Positions 32,112-42,109 of a stretch of 46,384 nucleotides of DNA are shown one piece after another (within the stretch, counting starts at the first letter, position 1; the number at the start of each line of letters is the position of its first letter). The stretch is from Leptolinea sp. Its GTDB lineage: Bacteria; Chloroflexota; Anaerolineae; Anaerolineales; Anaerolineaceae. The translations under genes and the position numbers were made by a program. Location of the stretch: the NCBI GenBank assembly GCA_012798535.1, contig JAAZMZ010000008.1, forward strand, positions 1 to 46,384, read 5' to 3'. Under the pieces are notes generated by a model that was given only the letters and a program-made list of their open reading frames with translations, had not been told where the DNA came from and searched no databases.

Positions 32112-33422
32112 TCACTGCAGCTGAATGTGGGAAGCCAGTGCTTCGAGCAATACCCGTCGGTCAACCAGACCAATCGGGATTTCTTCTTCATCTACTACCA
32201 CCAGCCATTTTCGGCCTTCTTTCAACATCATGCGTGCAGCTTCGGAAATTGTAGAAGCTGGAGTAATGGTTGTAACACCCGGAGACATGATCTCCTCCGC
32301 CGTCTCCCTGCCAAGAGGGGGTTTACCGAAATTCCGCAGGGCATCCAATATTCCACGGCGTTGTGCTGGATGAACCCTCGCAACCACATCCGAATCTGCG
32401 ATCAATCCTATCGCTTTCCCCTGCCTGTCGGCTACAACCAGTCGGTGCGTGTCATATTTGACAAATTTCTCGACAACTGAAACAAGGGTTTCATCAGATT
32501 GAACTGTTGGGATACCCGTCCTCATAATATCCTTAACCACCTTTACAATTCCTTCAGGCAGGTGGAACGATTGGTATTGTGTGGACGAATCCGCAATCTG
32601 CTTAAGGACATCCAGACGAGAAAGCATTCCCGCCAGGCGGCCCGAATCATCGATGACCGGAAGGCGTTTCAAACCCATCTTGACCATGATGGAGACTGCC
32701 TGGCCGAGAGTATCGTCCTTTCTAATCGTGACAACTGGATGAGTCATGACATCTTTTACCTGTTTATTCGATCTGCTCAATGTATTTAACTCGTCCTGAA
32801 TCGTAGAGTCGCCTAGTTGTAACGTGACCGATAATCTCTGTTTTATACCCGCTCTTTCAAGAAGATCTTCGTCGGTCAATATACCGATTACCACACCCTT
32901 TTCATCCACAACTGGCAGTGCCTTCAACTCATTGTGGATCATCATTTCCCAGGCTTTTCTTATGGATAGGTTTTCACTCAAATACTTTACATCACCGGTC
33001 ATAACCTCCGCCACCAAACGATCAGCCGGCAGGGGATTCATGTAACGGTGAGTGTATTTCACAATATGGACATCTTCCAGAGTGATCAATCCTTCGTCAA
33101 TCATAGGATTGATAGCTTCCAATCCCCTTTGGATACGTTCCGGGCTATCCACCGCTTCAATGAGGATCGGTAAATCAACGGACAGAACTTCAATGGCCGC
33201 CGTCCGGATGTAGGAATGTGCTCCAAAACCTGATGTGCCGCGAAAGACAGTTGCTCCGGCTAAACCCTGCGTTCGCAGGGTATGCAATATCGCCATATCC
33301 AGGGGTTTTCCACGCCATCGGTCGCTTTCGCCGATGTAAATGCACATACGTTTACCAGGTTTCTGCTCCGAGAGATCCTGAATGGGATTATTGGCTGTCG
33401 ATGATCTATATATTTTTTCCAA
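32112..33422 (-). CDS. DUF190-four CBS domain fusion protein
   Basis: A 436-aa protein. The N-terminus (about 22-130) is a DUF190 domain (CIYIGESDRWRGKPL, GLAGATVFRGTSGFG, LSVDLPILIEAVD), followed by four CBS domains (two Bateman modules) at about 140-195, 225-285, 300-355 and 370-430. CBS pairs bind adenosine nucleotides. Stand-alone DUF190 proteins often neighbour crcB; here it is fused to CBS domains and overlaps crcB by 17 bp. It starts at a TTG with AGGAG upstream. It probably regulates or assists fluoride export in response to cell energy or nucleotide state, but that role is inference. Confidence 0.85.
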   Translation of the reverse strand: MEKIYRSSTANNPIQDLSEQKPGKRMCIYIGESDRWRGKPLDMAILHTLRTQGLAGATVFRGTSGFGAHSYIRTAAIEVLSVDLPILIEAVDSPERIQRGLEAINPMIDEGLITLEDVHIVKYTHRYMNPLPADRLVAEVMTGDVKYLSENLSIRKAWEMMIHNELKALPVVDEKGVVIGILTDEDLLERAGIKQRLSVTLQLGDSTIQDELNTLSRSNKQVKDVMTHPVVTIRKDDTLGQAVSIMVKMGLKRLPVIDDSGRLAGMLSRLDVLKQIADSSTQYQSFHLPEGIVKVVKDIMRTGIPTVQSDETLVSVVEKFVKYDTHRLVVADRQGKAIGLIADSDVVARVHPAQRRGILDALRNFGKPPLGRETAEEIMSPGVTTITPASTISEAARMMLKEGRKWLVVVDEEEIPIGLVDRRVLLEALASHIQLQ

Positions 33423-33780
33423 GAAGAGCTCCTAACCCGACGCTCAAAAGACCCAGAATTGAGCTTCCTAAAAGGTTTGCCATACCTGTAATCCATTGAC
33501 CTCTAGCCAACATACTATAACTCTCATAGGTATACGTTGAAAAAGTTGTGTATGCACCTAAAAAACCTATGGCAAAAAAGAAACGCCAACGCGGGTCAAG
33601 CAATAACTTTTCAGTGGTTAATGTCATAAACAAACCAAGAACAAAACTACCTGTGATATTGATCAACAAAGTTCCATAGGGAAATTCCGTTCCCCATTTT
33701 TCAGCACACCAGATGCCTATCCAATAACGGGAATTGGCTCCGAGAATCGCCCCCAGAGAGAGTAGTAGAAACTTATCCAT
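33406..33780 (-). CDS. crcB: Fluoride channel CrcB/Fluc
   Basis: A 124-aa protein with four transmembrane helices. Signature residues are GANSRYWIG at the N-terminus, GTLLINITGSFVLG (conserved Asn) and GFLGAYTTFSTYTYE (TTFS track with the later Phe positions). Fluc channels are dual-topology dimers that export fluoride. A downstream overlap with the DUF190-CBS gene shows one operon. No fluoride riboswitch is seen in the 40 bases between the enolase terminator and this gene; GGTAAGA is a modest ribosome binding site. Confidence 0.92.
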   Translation of the reverse strand: MDKFLLLSLGAILGANSRYWIGIWCAEKWGTEFPYGTLLINITGSFVLGLFMTLTTEKLLLDPRWRFFFAIGFLGAYTTFSTYTYESYSMLARGQWITGMANLLGSSILGLLSVGLGALLGKNI

Positions 33781-33820
33781 TTCTGATCTTACCGATAATG
33801 CCTGTCAAATGATGATAACG

Positions 33821-33855
33821 AAAAAGAGGGAATCATGATGATTCATGATCCCCTC
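33821..33855 (-). terminator. Rho-independent terminator of enolase
   Basis: On the minus strand a 13-bp stem (33855-33843 with 33838-33826, one G-U pair) is followed by TTTTT (33825-33821). It lies 20 bases after the eno stop. Confidence 0.88.
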
Positions 33856-33875
33856 TCGATTTCATAAAACATCTA

Positions 33876-35229
<1,354 letters not shown>

Positions 35230-35285
35230 CTATCAGCCGTTTACGGCAATTTGATCGTTTCCCAGCGAGCTTCATCGCTTGGATA

Positions 35286-35291
35286 ATTATA
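35286..35291 (-). promoter_or_regulatory. -10 candidate for enolase
   Basis: TATAAT on the minus strand. The -35 is weak. A transcript from here would have a leader of about 120 nt carrying three small hairpins, the last followed by a U-run. Confidence 0.4.
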
Positions 35292-35379
35292 GCCTTCTTT
35301 ATTCGAAAATGTGTGATTGTGTTTTAAATATCCAAAACTCTTTAAGGAAATAATCGTCAGTTTATATAACCTGCCGCTT

Positions 35380-36006
35380 TTACCCGGGTTTGACGGGGAT
35401 AATGAAATCACAGGTGGCATCCCCGCAGGAATGCGCCGTCTTCTGAGTAACAGGAAATTCCATGCCACCAGTAGACCAACGCACAGCTGCCTGTAACATT
35501 CCGGATACCAGAAAACAATCAGGGGAGTCGGTCGTTCTTCCCCAGCAGACCGGACAATATTTCACGGAATAATAAAAACTGCCATCATCCATTTGTGGAA
35601 TGGGCTCAGTTTTTGTTTTACTAAAGGTTCTGCGGGCTACAGATAAACCGGTGTGAATTTTCTCTGCCAGTGGTTTGGATTGGAATTCCGGGCCGTGAAT
35701 ATCCTCCGGTTCCCCGAGAACTTTCAACATTTCGGCAAACAGTGCATTACCTGCCCGCATGGACAACACCTTTGAACCTTTTTTCCCATAGAGTTCATCC
35801 AATGTACCGATGATCATGGAAAATTTCGAAAAATCAAATTCATTCTCGGTGTTGTAAGGAGGATAATTACCGATGAGCTCGGATAGTCCGGCGGAATTTA
35901 ATATCGCTTTGACGCCATTCTCACCGATCACATCTTCGATGGAAAGCAGAAAGATATGAGATAAGTTGTTGGGATAATAGAGATCGCTGGCTGGAATTTT
36001 TTGCAT
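35380..36006 (-). CDS. V4R domain protein 2
   Basis: A 208-aa paralogue of the V4R protein at 29501-30130, similar over the whole length. CPVCWGRTT, CFLVSGMLQAAVRWSTGG and AHSCGDATCDFIIPV are conserved, as is the N-terminal YYPNNLSHIFLLSIEDVIGENGVKAIL. It has no membrane segment and no effector domain, so it should be a cytosolic binding protein. ATAGGAAAAC precedes the ATG. It lies upstream of enolase on the same strand, separated by a probable terminator. Two copies within 6 kb and strict Cys conservation suggest both are functional. Confidence 0.75.
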   Translation of the reverse strand: MQKIPASDLYYPNNLSHIFLLSIEDVIGENGVKAILNSAGLSELIGNYPPYNTENEFDFSKFSMIIGTLDELYGKKGSKVLSMRAGNALFAEMLKVLGEPEDIHGPEFQSKPLAEKIHTGLSVARRTFSKTKTEPIPQMDDGSFYYSVKYCPVCWGRTTDSPDCFLVSGMLQAAVRWSTGGMEFPVTQKTAHSCGDATCDFIIPVKPG

Positions 36007-36359
36007 ACGTTTTCCTATCCATAGACATCGTTGAGAAAGTAGGTCTTCCTTTTATGGTGGATGACCAGGTTGAGAGAAATAGGACCGGCTGGCAATGATC
36101 AGTGGCTCAATAACCCCTTGATCACCTGAAGGTCGTAACTCCTTAATTAATAATCATAGGAAGTAATCCCGGAAAAAACCTTTCAGCTACCATACGGTTA
36201 TACAACAGAAATAAAACCGGGATAATTCTAAGGGGTGATTTTTTCGTTGTAGACAAAAGAGGCTCACGATTTCCATGAAAGCCGGGGATATCCACCGAGA
36301 ATCAACAAGGATGGATCTGGATTGAATTCCGATCCATCCTTTGAATATTCAACTAACGT
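36007..36359. other. Intergenic region with inverted repeats
   Basis: 353 bases without a gene. It holds ATCCCGG/CCGGGAT at 36166-36172 and 36217-36223 (44-base loop), the hairpin at 36307-36341 and a perfect palindrome TTGAATATTCAA (36341-36352) just after the EXLDI gene. No complete promoter for V4R 2 was recognised. Confidence 0.4.
36307..36341 (-). terminator. Hairpin after the EXLDI gene
   Basis: A perfect 11-bp stem AAGGATGGATC/GATCCATCCTT with a 13-base loop, about 20 bases beyond the stop. No U-run follows on the minus strand. Confidence 0.6.
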
Positions 36360-36869
36360 TTATATATCCAAAAATTCGCTCGGGGTGACCGCCTTTTTTT
36401 CCATTTCATAGATAGCAGCAACCAGCTCGCGCGGTAGCTTGTCTTCAAAACCGGCCGGGGTTTCGGCAATATACAGATCGGAACGCGTGGGATCGACGAT
36501 GAAAGCACCGCTTTTAATCCACTCTTTTGGATTGGTCAACAGGCTGGCTTTACTCAACTGTTTTATCCACACAGCCCAGTTTTTCTTGTGTGTCAGGTAA
36601 ACCTGAGCTTCGATCATCCAGGTTTTGTCTTCATCAAATCCCTGCCACTTTCCGATGTAGGTTCCGATGAAACGCTGTTCACGGCTGGCATCTTTCGGTC
36701 CAACCTGTACAGTGATCTCTTTCATACTCTTTTCCTTTTCGTTTTGTCGGAAAACGAATTCCCGCAGTGCGCGAACAATCACAGCCGATAACGATTCACC
36801 GGCAATCTGCCTGGCTTCCTCAAATAAGGGTTCATCTTCCTGACTGACATAAATGGTTTTATTTGGCAT
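36360..36869 (-). CDS. EXLDI family protein with ribbon-helix-helix N-terminus
   Basis: A 169-aa protein. The N-terminus (TIYVSQEDEPLFEEARQIAGESLSAVIVRALREFV) has the strand-helix-helix pattern of CopG/Arc-type DNA-binding proteins. The remainder contains the RFIGTYIGKWQGFD block and the chain ends in SEFLDI, the C-terminal EXLDI motif that names this poorly known family. GGGAGATTAGGACC precedes the ATG. A palindrome covers its own promoter, so autorepression is likely. It stands alone, so its regulon and signal are unknown. The C-terminal domain may bind a ligand; this is speculative. Confidence 0.78.
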   Translation of the reverse strand: MPNKTIYVSQEDEPLFEEARQIAGESLSAVIVRALREFVFRQNEKEKSMKEITVQVGPKDASREQRFIGTYIGKWQGFDEDKTWMIEAQVYLTHKKNWAVWIKQLSKASLLTNPKEWIKSGAFIVDPTRSDLYIAETPAGFEDKLPRELVAAIYEMEKKAVTPSEFLDI

Positions 36870-36898
36870 GGTCCTAATCTCCCGGGAAGGATATATGT

Positions 36899-36927
36899 AT
36901 CATATACGTATATGTATATTAAGTCAA
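36899..36927 (-). promoter_or_regulatory. Promoter and operator of the EXLDI gene
   Basis: TTGACT (36922-36927) and TATGAT (36899-36904) on the minus strand are separated by 17 bp. The perfect palindrome CATATACGTATATG (36901-36914) covers the -10 and spacer. ATATGTAT occurs twice around it (36892-36899, 36911-36918), suiting cooperative ribbon-helix-helix binding. Confidence 0.72.
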
Positions 36928-36943
36928 GAGACAATTTTGTGGT

Positions 36944-36973
36944 TTGCCCGAATCTCACACTTTTCGTTACAAT
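36944..36973 (+). promoter_or_regulatory. Leaderless promoter of the LysM lipoprotein
   Basis: TTGCCC (36944-36949) and TACAAT (36968-36973) are separated by 18 bp. The -10 ends 6 nt before the GTG at 36980. Confidence 0.6.
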
Positions 36974-36979
36974 GGGAAC

Positions 36980-37930
36980 GTGAAACGAGCTTTCTCTCTG
37001 TTAATCCTGACACTGCTCTTCCTGAACGCCTGCCAGACTCGGACCGCTACACCGGCCAGTTTGCTGACTCCTTATTCCACCCGCACAGAGGTCATTGCCG
37101 CACCACCTGTCGCTGCACCCACCCTGCAGCCGCCTCCGGTCTCAATAAAACCGACCCAGATTACACATGTGGTGAAAAAAGGCGAGGATATGGGTGGAAT
37201 CGCCACGAAATACGGGGTGAAAACAAAAGACTTGAAAGCCGCCAACGCACAGGTCGATCCGTACATGATGCCTGTCGGTACGGTGTTAATTATCCCTTCC
37301 GGAGATCCCGAACAGGATGCCTTCCGTCCGACCGTCATCCCGACTCCGGCGGTGATCATCACGACCGGCGCGCCGGTCTGCTACCCCGATCCATCCGGCG
37401 GCGCCTGGTGCCTGGTGCAAGTGCACAATACCACCGGTTCTTCTGTGCAGGACATCAGCGTGGATTTCGTCCTCAGAGGTTCCGATGATGCAGAGGGTCA
37501 AACCCGCGCCGCTTTTTCCCTGGTAGACCGCCTCCCCAATGACAGGTTCATCATTCTGTCTGCGTATTTCCCCGCTCCGCCTGCCCAACCCTGGCAGGTG
37601 GATACCCGTTTGCGCACAGCCTCACCGGTGTTTTCCGAGGACGAACGTTTTCTGGTGAATAATCTGGAGAACGCTTCCACCGAGTTTTCCTCAGATAAAC
37701 TTTCCGTCCATATGAGCGGCTCCATCAAACTGCAGACCGATCAAAAGGATGCCGGCGTCATTCAGATTGCCGCATCGGCTTATGATGCAATGGGGCAGCC
37801 GGTTGGTCTGCGCCGCTGGACGAGTCCGGTTGGATTGGAGTCGGGCAGCAGTCTGGTGTATGATTTCAATATCTATTCGCTGGGTGGGCCCATCGACCGC
37901 GTGGATATTCTGCCTGAAACCCGCCCGTAA
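36980..37930 (+). CDS. LysM domain lipoprotein
   Basis: A 316-aa protein with a lipoprotein signal ending LFLNAC (Cys18), a Pro/Thr-rich linker and one LysM domain (about 62-106, THVVKKGEDMGGIATKYGV..LKAAN...MPVGTVLIIP). LysM binds peptidoglycan or related glycans. The C-terminal 190 residues form a beta-rich domain with the VQVHNTTGSSVQDISVDFVLRG pattern, perhaps FxLYD-like. It should be a surface protein anchored to the membrane and attached to the wall. The GTG start gives a clean signal peptide; an in-frame ATG-like start at 36944 would precede the -10. Confidence 0.82.
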   Translation: MKRAFSLLILTLLFLNACQTRTATPASLLTPYSTRTEVIAAPPVAAPTLQPPPVSIKPTQITHVVKKGEDMGGIATKYGVKTKDLKAANAQVDPYMMPVGTVLIIPSGDPEQDAFRPTVIPTPAVIITTGAPVCYPDPSGGAWCLVQVHNTTGSSVQDISVDFVLRGSDDAEGQTRAAFSLVDRLPNDRFIILSAYFPAPPAQPWQVDTRLRTASPVFSEDERFLVNNLENASTEFSSDKLSVHMSGSIKLQTDQKDAGVIQIAASAYDAMGQPVGLRRWTSPVGLESGSSLVYDFNIYSLGGPIDRVDILPETRP

Positions 37931-37959
37931 AATCAGATTAAATAAAATCGGAGGATGCC

Positions 37960-39189
37960 ATGCCTGAAGCTGTGATTATCAACGCCGTACGCAGCCCAAT
38001 CGGGGCACTGGGGGGTGGATTGTCCTCCATCCGACCGGATGATCTGGCCGCGACCATCCTGCAAGCACTCATCCGCCGTTCCGAGATCGAACCCGCCCTG
38101 GTGGAAGAAGTTTATCTGGGCTGCGCCAATCAAGCCGGAGAAGATAACCGCAATATCGCGCGCATGGCCGCGCTGCTAGCCGGTTTTCCGGTGGAGACGG
38201 CCGGTGTGACCGTCAACCGTCTGTGCGCGTCCGGGCTCACAGCCGTCATCCAGGCAGCTCGCGCCATTCGCTGCGGTGAAGCCGAAGTGCTGATCGCCGG
38301 AGGAGTGGAAAGTATGTCTCGCTCGCCTTATTCCATCCCCAAGGCGGAAAACGGATTCCCTTTCGGCAACCTGACAGCCTGGGATACAGCTCTCGGCTGG
38401 CGATATCCCAATCCCCGGATGCAAGCCCTATACGGAACCGAATCCATGGGAGAGACGGCGGAGAATATCGCCGAAAGCACGGGCATCACCCGCGCCCAGC
38501 AGGATGCTTTTGCACTTAACAGCCACAAACGCGCTATTGAAGCCATTGATTCCAACCGTTTCCTGGCAGAGATCGAACCGATTCCTGTGCCACAAAAGAA
38601 AGGCGATCCAATTCTTTTCACCACCGATGAACGCCCACGCCGGGATACCTCCCGTGAAAGTCTGGCAAAATTAAAACCTGTCTTTCGTCCCACCGGTTCG
38701 GTGACTGCCGGTAACAGCTCCGGCATGAACGACGGAGCGGCGGCACTTCTGTTGATGAGTGATACACGCGCCCGTGCGTTGGGATTGCAACCCTGGGCAC
38801 GGATCGTAGCCGCGGCGGCCGCCGGGGTGGCGCCGCGCCTGATGGGCATGGGTCCAGTACCTGCCGCCCGTAAAGTCTTGCATCTTTCCGGCCTGGGGAT
38901 TGAGAACCTCGGTCTGGTTGAATTGAACGAAGCCTTTGCCGTGCAGGCCATCGCGGTGATGCGCGAACTGGGGCTCGTGCCGGATATCACCAACGTAAAT
39001 GGTGGAGCCATTGCACTTGGTCACCCGCTGGGCTGCTCAGGAGCGCGCATTCTGACCACCTTGCTGCATGAGATGCGCCGTCAGGCGCCGCAGCGATCCC
39101 GCCCGTATTACGGACTGGCAACCCTGTGCGTGGGCGTCGGCCAGGGGGAAGCGCTGCTGGTCGAATGGATGGAAGAAAATCCAAAATAG
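37960..39189 (+). CDS. Thiolase (acetyl-CoA C-acyltransferase)
   Basis: A 409-aa thiolase. The nucleophile Cys89 lies in [42 protein letters not shown] and the second active-site Cys in CVGVGQG are present. It cleaves 3-oxoacyl-CoA or condenses acetyl-CoA; the 3-oxoadipyl/acetoacetyl branch is plausible. CGGAGGATGCC precedes the ATG. It lies 155 bp upstream of oxidoreductase operon 2, which makes acyl-CoA, so the genes may work together in amino-acid or fatty-acid fermentation. Confidence 0.93.
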   Translation: MPEAVIINAVRSPIGALGGGLSSIRPDDLAATILQALIRRSEIEPALVEEVYLGCANQAGEDNRNIARMAALLAGFPVETAGVTVNRLCASGLTAVIQAARAIRCGEAEVLIAGGVESMSRSPYSIPKAENGFPFGNLTAWDTALGWRYPNPRMQALYGTESMGETAENIAESTGITRAQQDAFALNSHKRAIEAIDSNRFLAEIEPIPVPQKKGDPILFTTDERPRRDTSRESLAKLKPVFRPTGSVTAGNSSGMNDGAAALLLMSDTRARALGLQPWARIVAAAAAGVAPRLMGMGPVPAARKVLHLSGLGIENLGLVELNEAFAVQAIAVMRELGLVPDITNVNGGAIALGHPLGCSGARILTTLLHEMRRQAPQRSRPYYGLATLCVGVGQGEALLVEWMEENPK

Positions 39190-39304
39190 GGGTGATTTTT
39201 CGATAGATTTAGATCACTTTTGTAGGTATTTTTGTTGCCCGAGTGGATGATTTTTGACACTCGAAAGTACTTTCTGCGCGGAGAATAATCATAAATGACT
39301 AAGG

Positions 39305-39320
39305 GCCGTGCCAGCACGGC
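39305..39320. other. Hairpin before oxidoreductase operon 2
   Basis: GCCGTGC/GCACGGC, a perfect 7-bp stem with a 2-base spacer, lies about 15 bases before the AGGAGG of the first gene. It could affect translation or mRNA stability. No U-run follows. Confidence 0.45.
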
Positions 39321-39344
39321 GATATTCTTCTTTCAGGAGGAAAA

Positions 39345-39578
39345 ATGCCCCCAAAGGGTCGCATTGAAGTCAACGAGGATTTATGCAAAGGGTGTGAATT
39401 ATGTGTTGCCAATTGTCCCCAGGAAGTCATTGCGTTGAATATGGTACGCATGACGAAACGGGGCTATCACCCTGCCGAAATGGTTGCGGCGGGGTGCACG
39501 GGCTGCGCGATTTGCGCCACTGTATGCCCGGAAGCCGCCATTACCGTCTACCGTGAAGTAGTCAAGAAACCAGCATAG
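39345..39578 (+). CDS. 4Fe-4S ferredoxin-type delta subunit (operon 2)
   Basis: A 77-aa protein with two 4Fe-4S motifs, CKGCELCVANCP and CTGCAICATVCP. It is the electron-transfer subunit of the four-subunit oxidoreductase encoded by the next three genes. AGGAGG precedes the ATG. It is the counterpart of 28828-29055. Confidence 0.93.
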   Translation: MPPKGRIEVNEDLCKGCELCVANCPQEVIALNMVRMTKRGYHPAEMVAAGCTGCAICATVCPEAAITVYREVVKKPA

Positions 39579-39587
39579 GAGAGGGAT

Positions 39588-40700
39588 ATGGCAAAACAAT
39601 TACTTAAAGGAAATGTGGCTGTAGCGGAAGCCGCCATCCGCGCCGGGGTACAGGCTTATTTTGGCTACCCGATCACCCCGCAGACAGAATTATTGGAATG
39701 GATGTCCGCCCGGATGCCGGAAGAAGGCCGGGCTTTTGTGCAGGCGGAAAGCGAACTGGCGGCGATCAACATGGTGTACGGTGCCGCCTGTACCGGCCGG
39801 CGGGTGATGAGTTCATCCTCTTCGCCGGGTATCAGCCTGATGATGGAAAGCATCTCGTATATGGCCGGAACAGAAGTATCCGCTGTTCTGGTGGATGTGA
39901 TGCGCGGCGGCCCGGGACTGGGAAACATTCAACCTTCACAGAGTGATTACAACCAGATTGTGCACGGAGGCGGTCACGGTGATTACCATAACATCGTACT
40001 GGCGCCCTGCAGCGTGCAAGAATCGGTTGACCTGACCGTGCTGGCGTTCGACCTAGCCGAAAAATACCGCTCGGTTGTGGTCGTTTTACTGGACGGCAGC
40101 ATTGGCCAGATGATGGAAGCCGCCGAACTGCCTCCCATGATGCCGCTAAAGAAGGAATTTCCTGACTGGGCAGTGGACGGCGCTCCCGGCCGGGAACGCC
40201 GGTATCTCTCCTCCATCTACATGGACGCTCCTGCGGAAGAGGTGACAAATCTGCGCCTGCTCAACCGCTGGGCGAAAATCCGCGAAAACGAAATTCGTTA
40301 CAAAGAATACTATCTGGACGACGCGGAATATGCCATTATCGGTTTCGGCTCGGCCGGACGCATCGCCCTCACTGCCGTGCGCCAGCTGCGGGAGCAGGGT
40401 ATCAAGATCGGGCTTTTGCGCCCCATCAGCCTGAGTCCCTTCCCTGAAAAACAGATCGAAGATCTTGGTAAACGGGTAAAAGGCATTCTGGTGACCGAAA
40501 TGAACGCCGGCCAGATGCTGGATGATGTCATTCTTGCCACGCACAGCTCGGTGCCGATCGAATTTTACGGCCGCACCGGCGGCGTCATTCCACTGCCGGA
40601 TGAGATTGTCGGCGCCGTGCAGCGCATGATCGCCGGTCCGATTGCCTCCAGCGGGCATCCCCGCGACCGCTGGATCAAATATATGTCATTTATCAACTGA
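39588..40700 (+). CDS. 2-oxoacid:ferredoxin oxidoreductase alpha subunit (operon 2)
   Basis: A 370-aa alpha subunit with YPITPQTE (about 28-35), SSSSSPGISLMMESISYM, MRGGPGLGNIQPSQSDY and LRPISLSPFP. It is paralogous to the operon 1 alpha subunit but has a longer C-terminus after LVTEMNAGQM. GGAGAGGGAT precedes the ATG, 9 bp after the ferredoxin stop. The GC-rich composition matches the bulk of the window. Confidence 0.93.
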   Translation: MAKQLLKGNVAVAEAAIRAGVQAYFGYPITPQTELLEWMSARMPEEGRAFVQAESELAAINMVYGAACTGRRVMSSSSSPGISLMMESISYMAGTEVSAVLVDVMRGGPGLGNIQPSQSDYNQIVHGGGHGDYHNIVLAPCSVQESVDLTVLAFDLAEKYRSVVVVLLDGSIGQMMEAAELPPMMPLKKEFPDWAVDGAPGRERRYLSSIYMDAPAEEVTNLRLLNRWAKIRENEIRYKEYYLDDAEYAIIGFGSAGRIALTAVRQLREQGIKIGLLRPISLSPFPEKQIEDLGKRVKGILVTEMNAGQMLDDVILATHSSVPIEFYGRTGGVIPLPDEIVGAVQRMIAGPIASSGHPRDRWIKYMSFIN

Positions 40701-40714
40701 CGAAAGGGTGAAGA

Positions 40715-41500
40715 ATGACTGTCCCTGAACTGGATATGGAGCAAGTGGCTGTTTATCAACGGCCCGATGCTTTATCAGATAGAAATACACATTACTGCCC
40801 GGGCTGCACCCACGGTGTGGCGCACCGCCTGATCGCGGAAGTGATCGATGAAATGGGCATCCGCGAACGAATGATCGGCGTCGCTTCGGTGGGCTGCTCG
40901 GTGTTTGCCTACAATTACTTTGATATCGATTTCGTGCAGTCGCCCCACGGGCGCGCGCCGGCCATGGCCACAGGTGTCAAACGCATGCTGCCCGACCGCA
41001 TCGTGATCACCTATCAGGGTGACGGCGATATGGCCTCCATCGGTATGGCAGAAATCATTCATGCCGCCGCCCGCGGTGAGAACATTACCTGCATTTTCAT
41101 CAACAACACCAACTACGGTATGACCGGCGGACAGATGGCTCCCACCACCCTGCCCGGCCAGAAAACCACTTCGTCACCCAACGGCCGCGATGTCGAGACG
41201 GCCGGTTACCCCATCCGGGCGTCTGAATTGATCGCCAAACTGGACGGCGCGGGGTATGTTGCCCGGCGCAGCCTGCACGATCCCAAGAATATCCGCATGG
41301 CCAAGAAAGCCATCCGCATCGCGCTGGAAGCCCAGGTGCGCGGACTGGGTTTCTCGCTGGTGGAATTGCTTTCCATCTGCCCCACCAACTGGGGAATGAG
41401 CCCGAGGCAATCCATTCAGTGGCTGGAAGAAAAGATGATCCCCTACTACGAGCTGGGCGACTTCAAAGTCAACCCGAGCATCGCGGAAATCAAGATCTAG
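40715..41500 (+). CDS. 2-oxoacid:ferredoxin oxidoreductase beta subunit (operon 2)
   Basis: A 261-aa thiamine-diphosphate subunit. CPGCTHG replaces the CPGCGHG of operon 1 but keeps both cysteines, and [21 protein letters not shown] and CPTNWGMSP are intact. GAAAGGGTGAAG precedes the ATG. Differences around the CPGC loop and at the substrate face ([21 protein letters not shown] against LGLFIMNLNVIGAAHGRASA) suggest that the two operons prefer different oxoacids. Confidence 0.93.
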   Translation: MTVPELDMEQVAVYQRPDALSDRNTHYCPGCTHGVAHRLIAEVIDEMGIRERMIGVASVGCSVFAYNYFDIDFVQSPHGRAPAMATGVKRMLPDRIVITYQGDGDMASIGMAEIIHAAARGENITCIFINNTNYGMTGGQMAPTTLPGQKTTSSPNGRDVETAGYPIRASELIAKLDGAGYVARRSLHDPKNIRMAKKAIRIALEAQVRGLGFSLVELLSICPTNWGMSPRQSIQWLEEKMIPYYELGDFKVNPSIAEIKI

Positions 41501-41512
41501 GCCGGAGGAAAA

Positions 41513-42061
41513 ATGCAAACTGAAATCCTGATTGCGGGTTTTGGCGGCCAGGGCGTTTTGTTCGCCGGCCAGTTGATGGCCTACGCCGGAATGGAAAACG
41601 GCAAACAGGTCACCTGGATCCCATCCTACGGGCCTGAAATGCGCGGCGGTACGGCCAACTGTACGGTGATCATCTCGGACGAAGAGATCGGCTCGCCTCT
41701 GGTGCGCCACCCGAAAGTGTTGATGGCCTTCAACCTGCCCTCGCTAGACAAGTACGAAAGCACGGTGGCGGAAGGCGGTCTGCTGGTGGTAAATTCATCC
41801 ATCATAGACCGTTCGGTGGATCGCAAGAATATCCGCGTGGTTTCGCTGCCAGCCAATGACCTTGCCGAAAGCCTGGGCGATAAACGCCTGACCAACATGG
41901 TCATGCTGGGCGCCATGCTGGCCAACCAGGCGGTGCTTCCGCTGGAAGCCCTGGAAAAAGCCCTCGAGAATCACATTCCCGAACGGCACAGAAAGCTGCT
42001 GCCACAGAATGTGTCCGCCTTGAAGAAGGGCGCCGAGTTCCACGCGGTGGCCGTGAAATAG
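41513..42061 (+). CDS. 2-oxoacid:ferredoxin oxidoreductase gamma subunit (operon 2)
   Basis: A 182-aa gamma subunit with ILIAGFGGQGVLFAGQLM, SYGPEMRGGTANCTVIISDEEIGSP and MVMLGAML. It completes the delta-alpha-beta-gamma operon. CCGGAGG precedes the ATG. A 12-bp hairpin follows its stop. Confidence 0.92.
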   Translation: MQTEILIAGFGGQGVLFAGQLMAYAGMENGKQVTWIPSYGPEMRGGTANCTVIISDEEIGSPLVRHPKVLMAFNLPSLDKYESTVAEGGLLVVNSSIIDRSVDRKNIRVVSLPANDLAESLGDKRLTNMVMLGAMLANQAVLPLEALEKALENHIPERHRKLLPQNVSALKKGAEFHAVAVK

Positions 42062-42083
42062 AATCAGCAGTGATCACAGGCAA

Positions 42084-42109
42084 CAGGCCGGATCGAACGA
42101 TCCGGCCTG
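42084..42109 (+). terminator. Strong hairpin after oxidoreductase operon 2
   Basis: A perfect 12-bp stem CAGGCCGGATCG/CGATCCGGCCTG, 22 bases after the gamma stop. It is followed by ATTGGG rather than a U-run, so it may be a terminator or a 3'-end protecting stem. Confidence 0.65.

Noticed and set aside
33781..33875. Fluoride riboswitch upstream of crcB
   Set aside because: Most of the stretch is the enolase terminator, and the conserved crcB-motif pseudoknot sequences are not present.
36226..39202. The 14-mer GGGGTGATTTTT(T)CG at 36225-36240 and 39189-39202
   Set aside because: Two short imperfect copies in unrelated spacers; probably chance.
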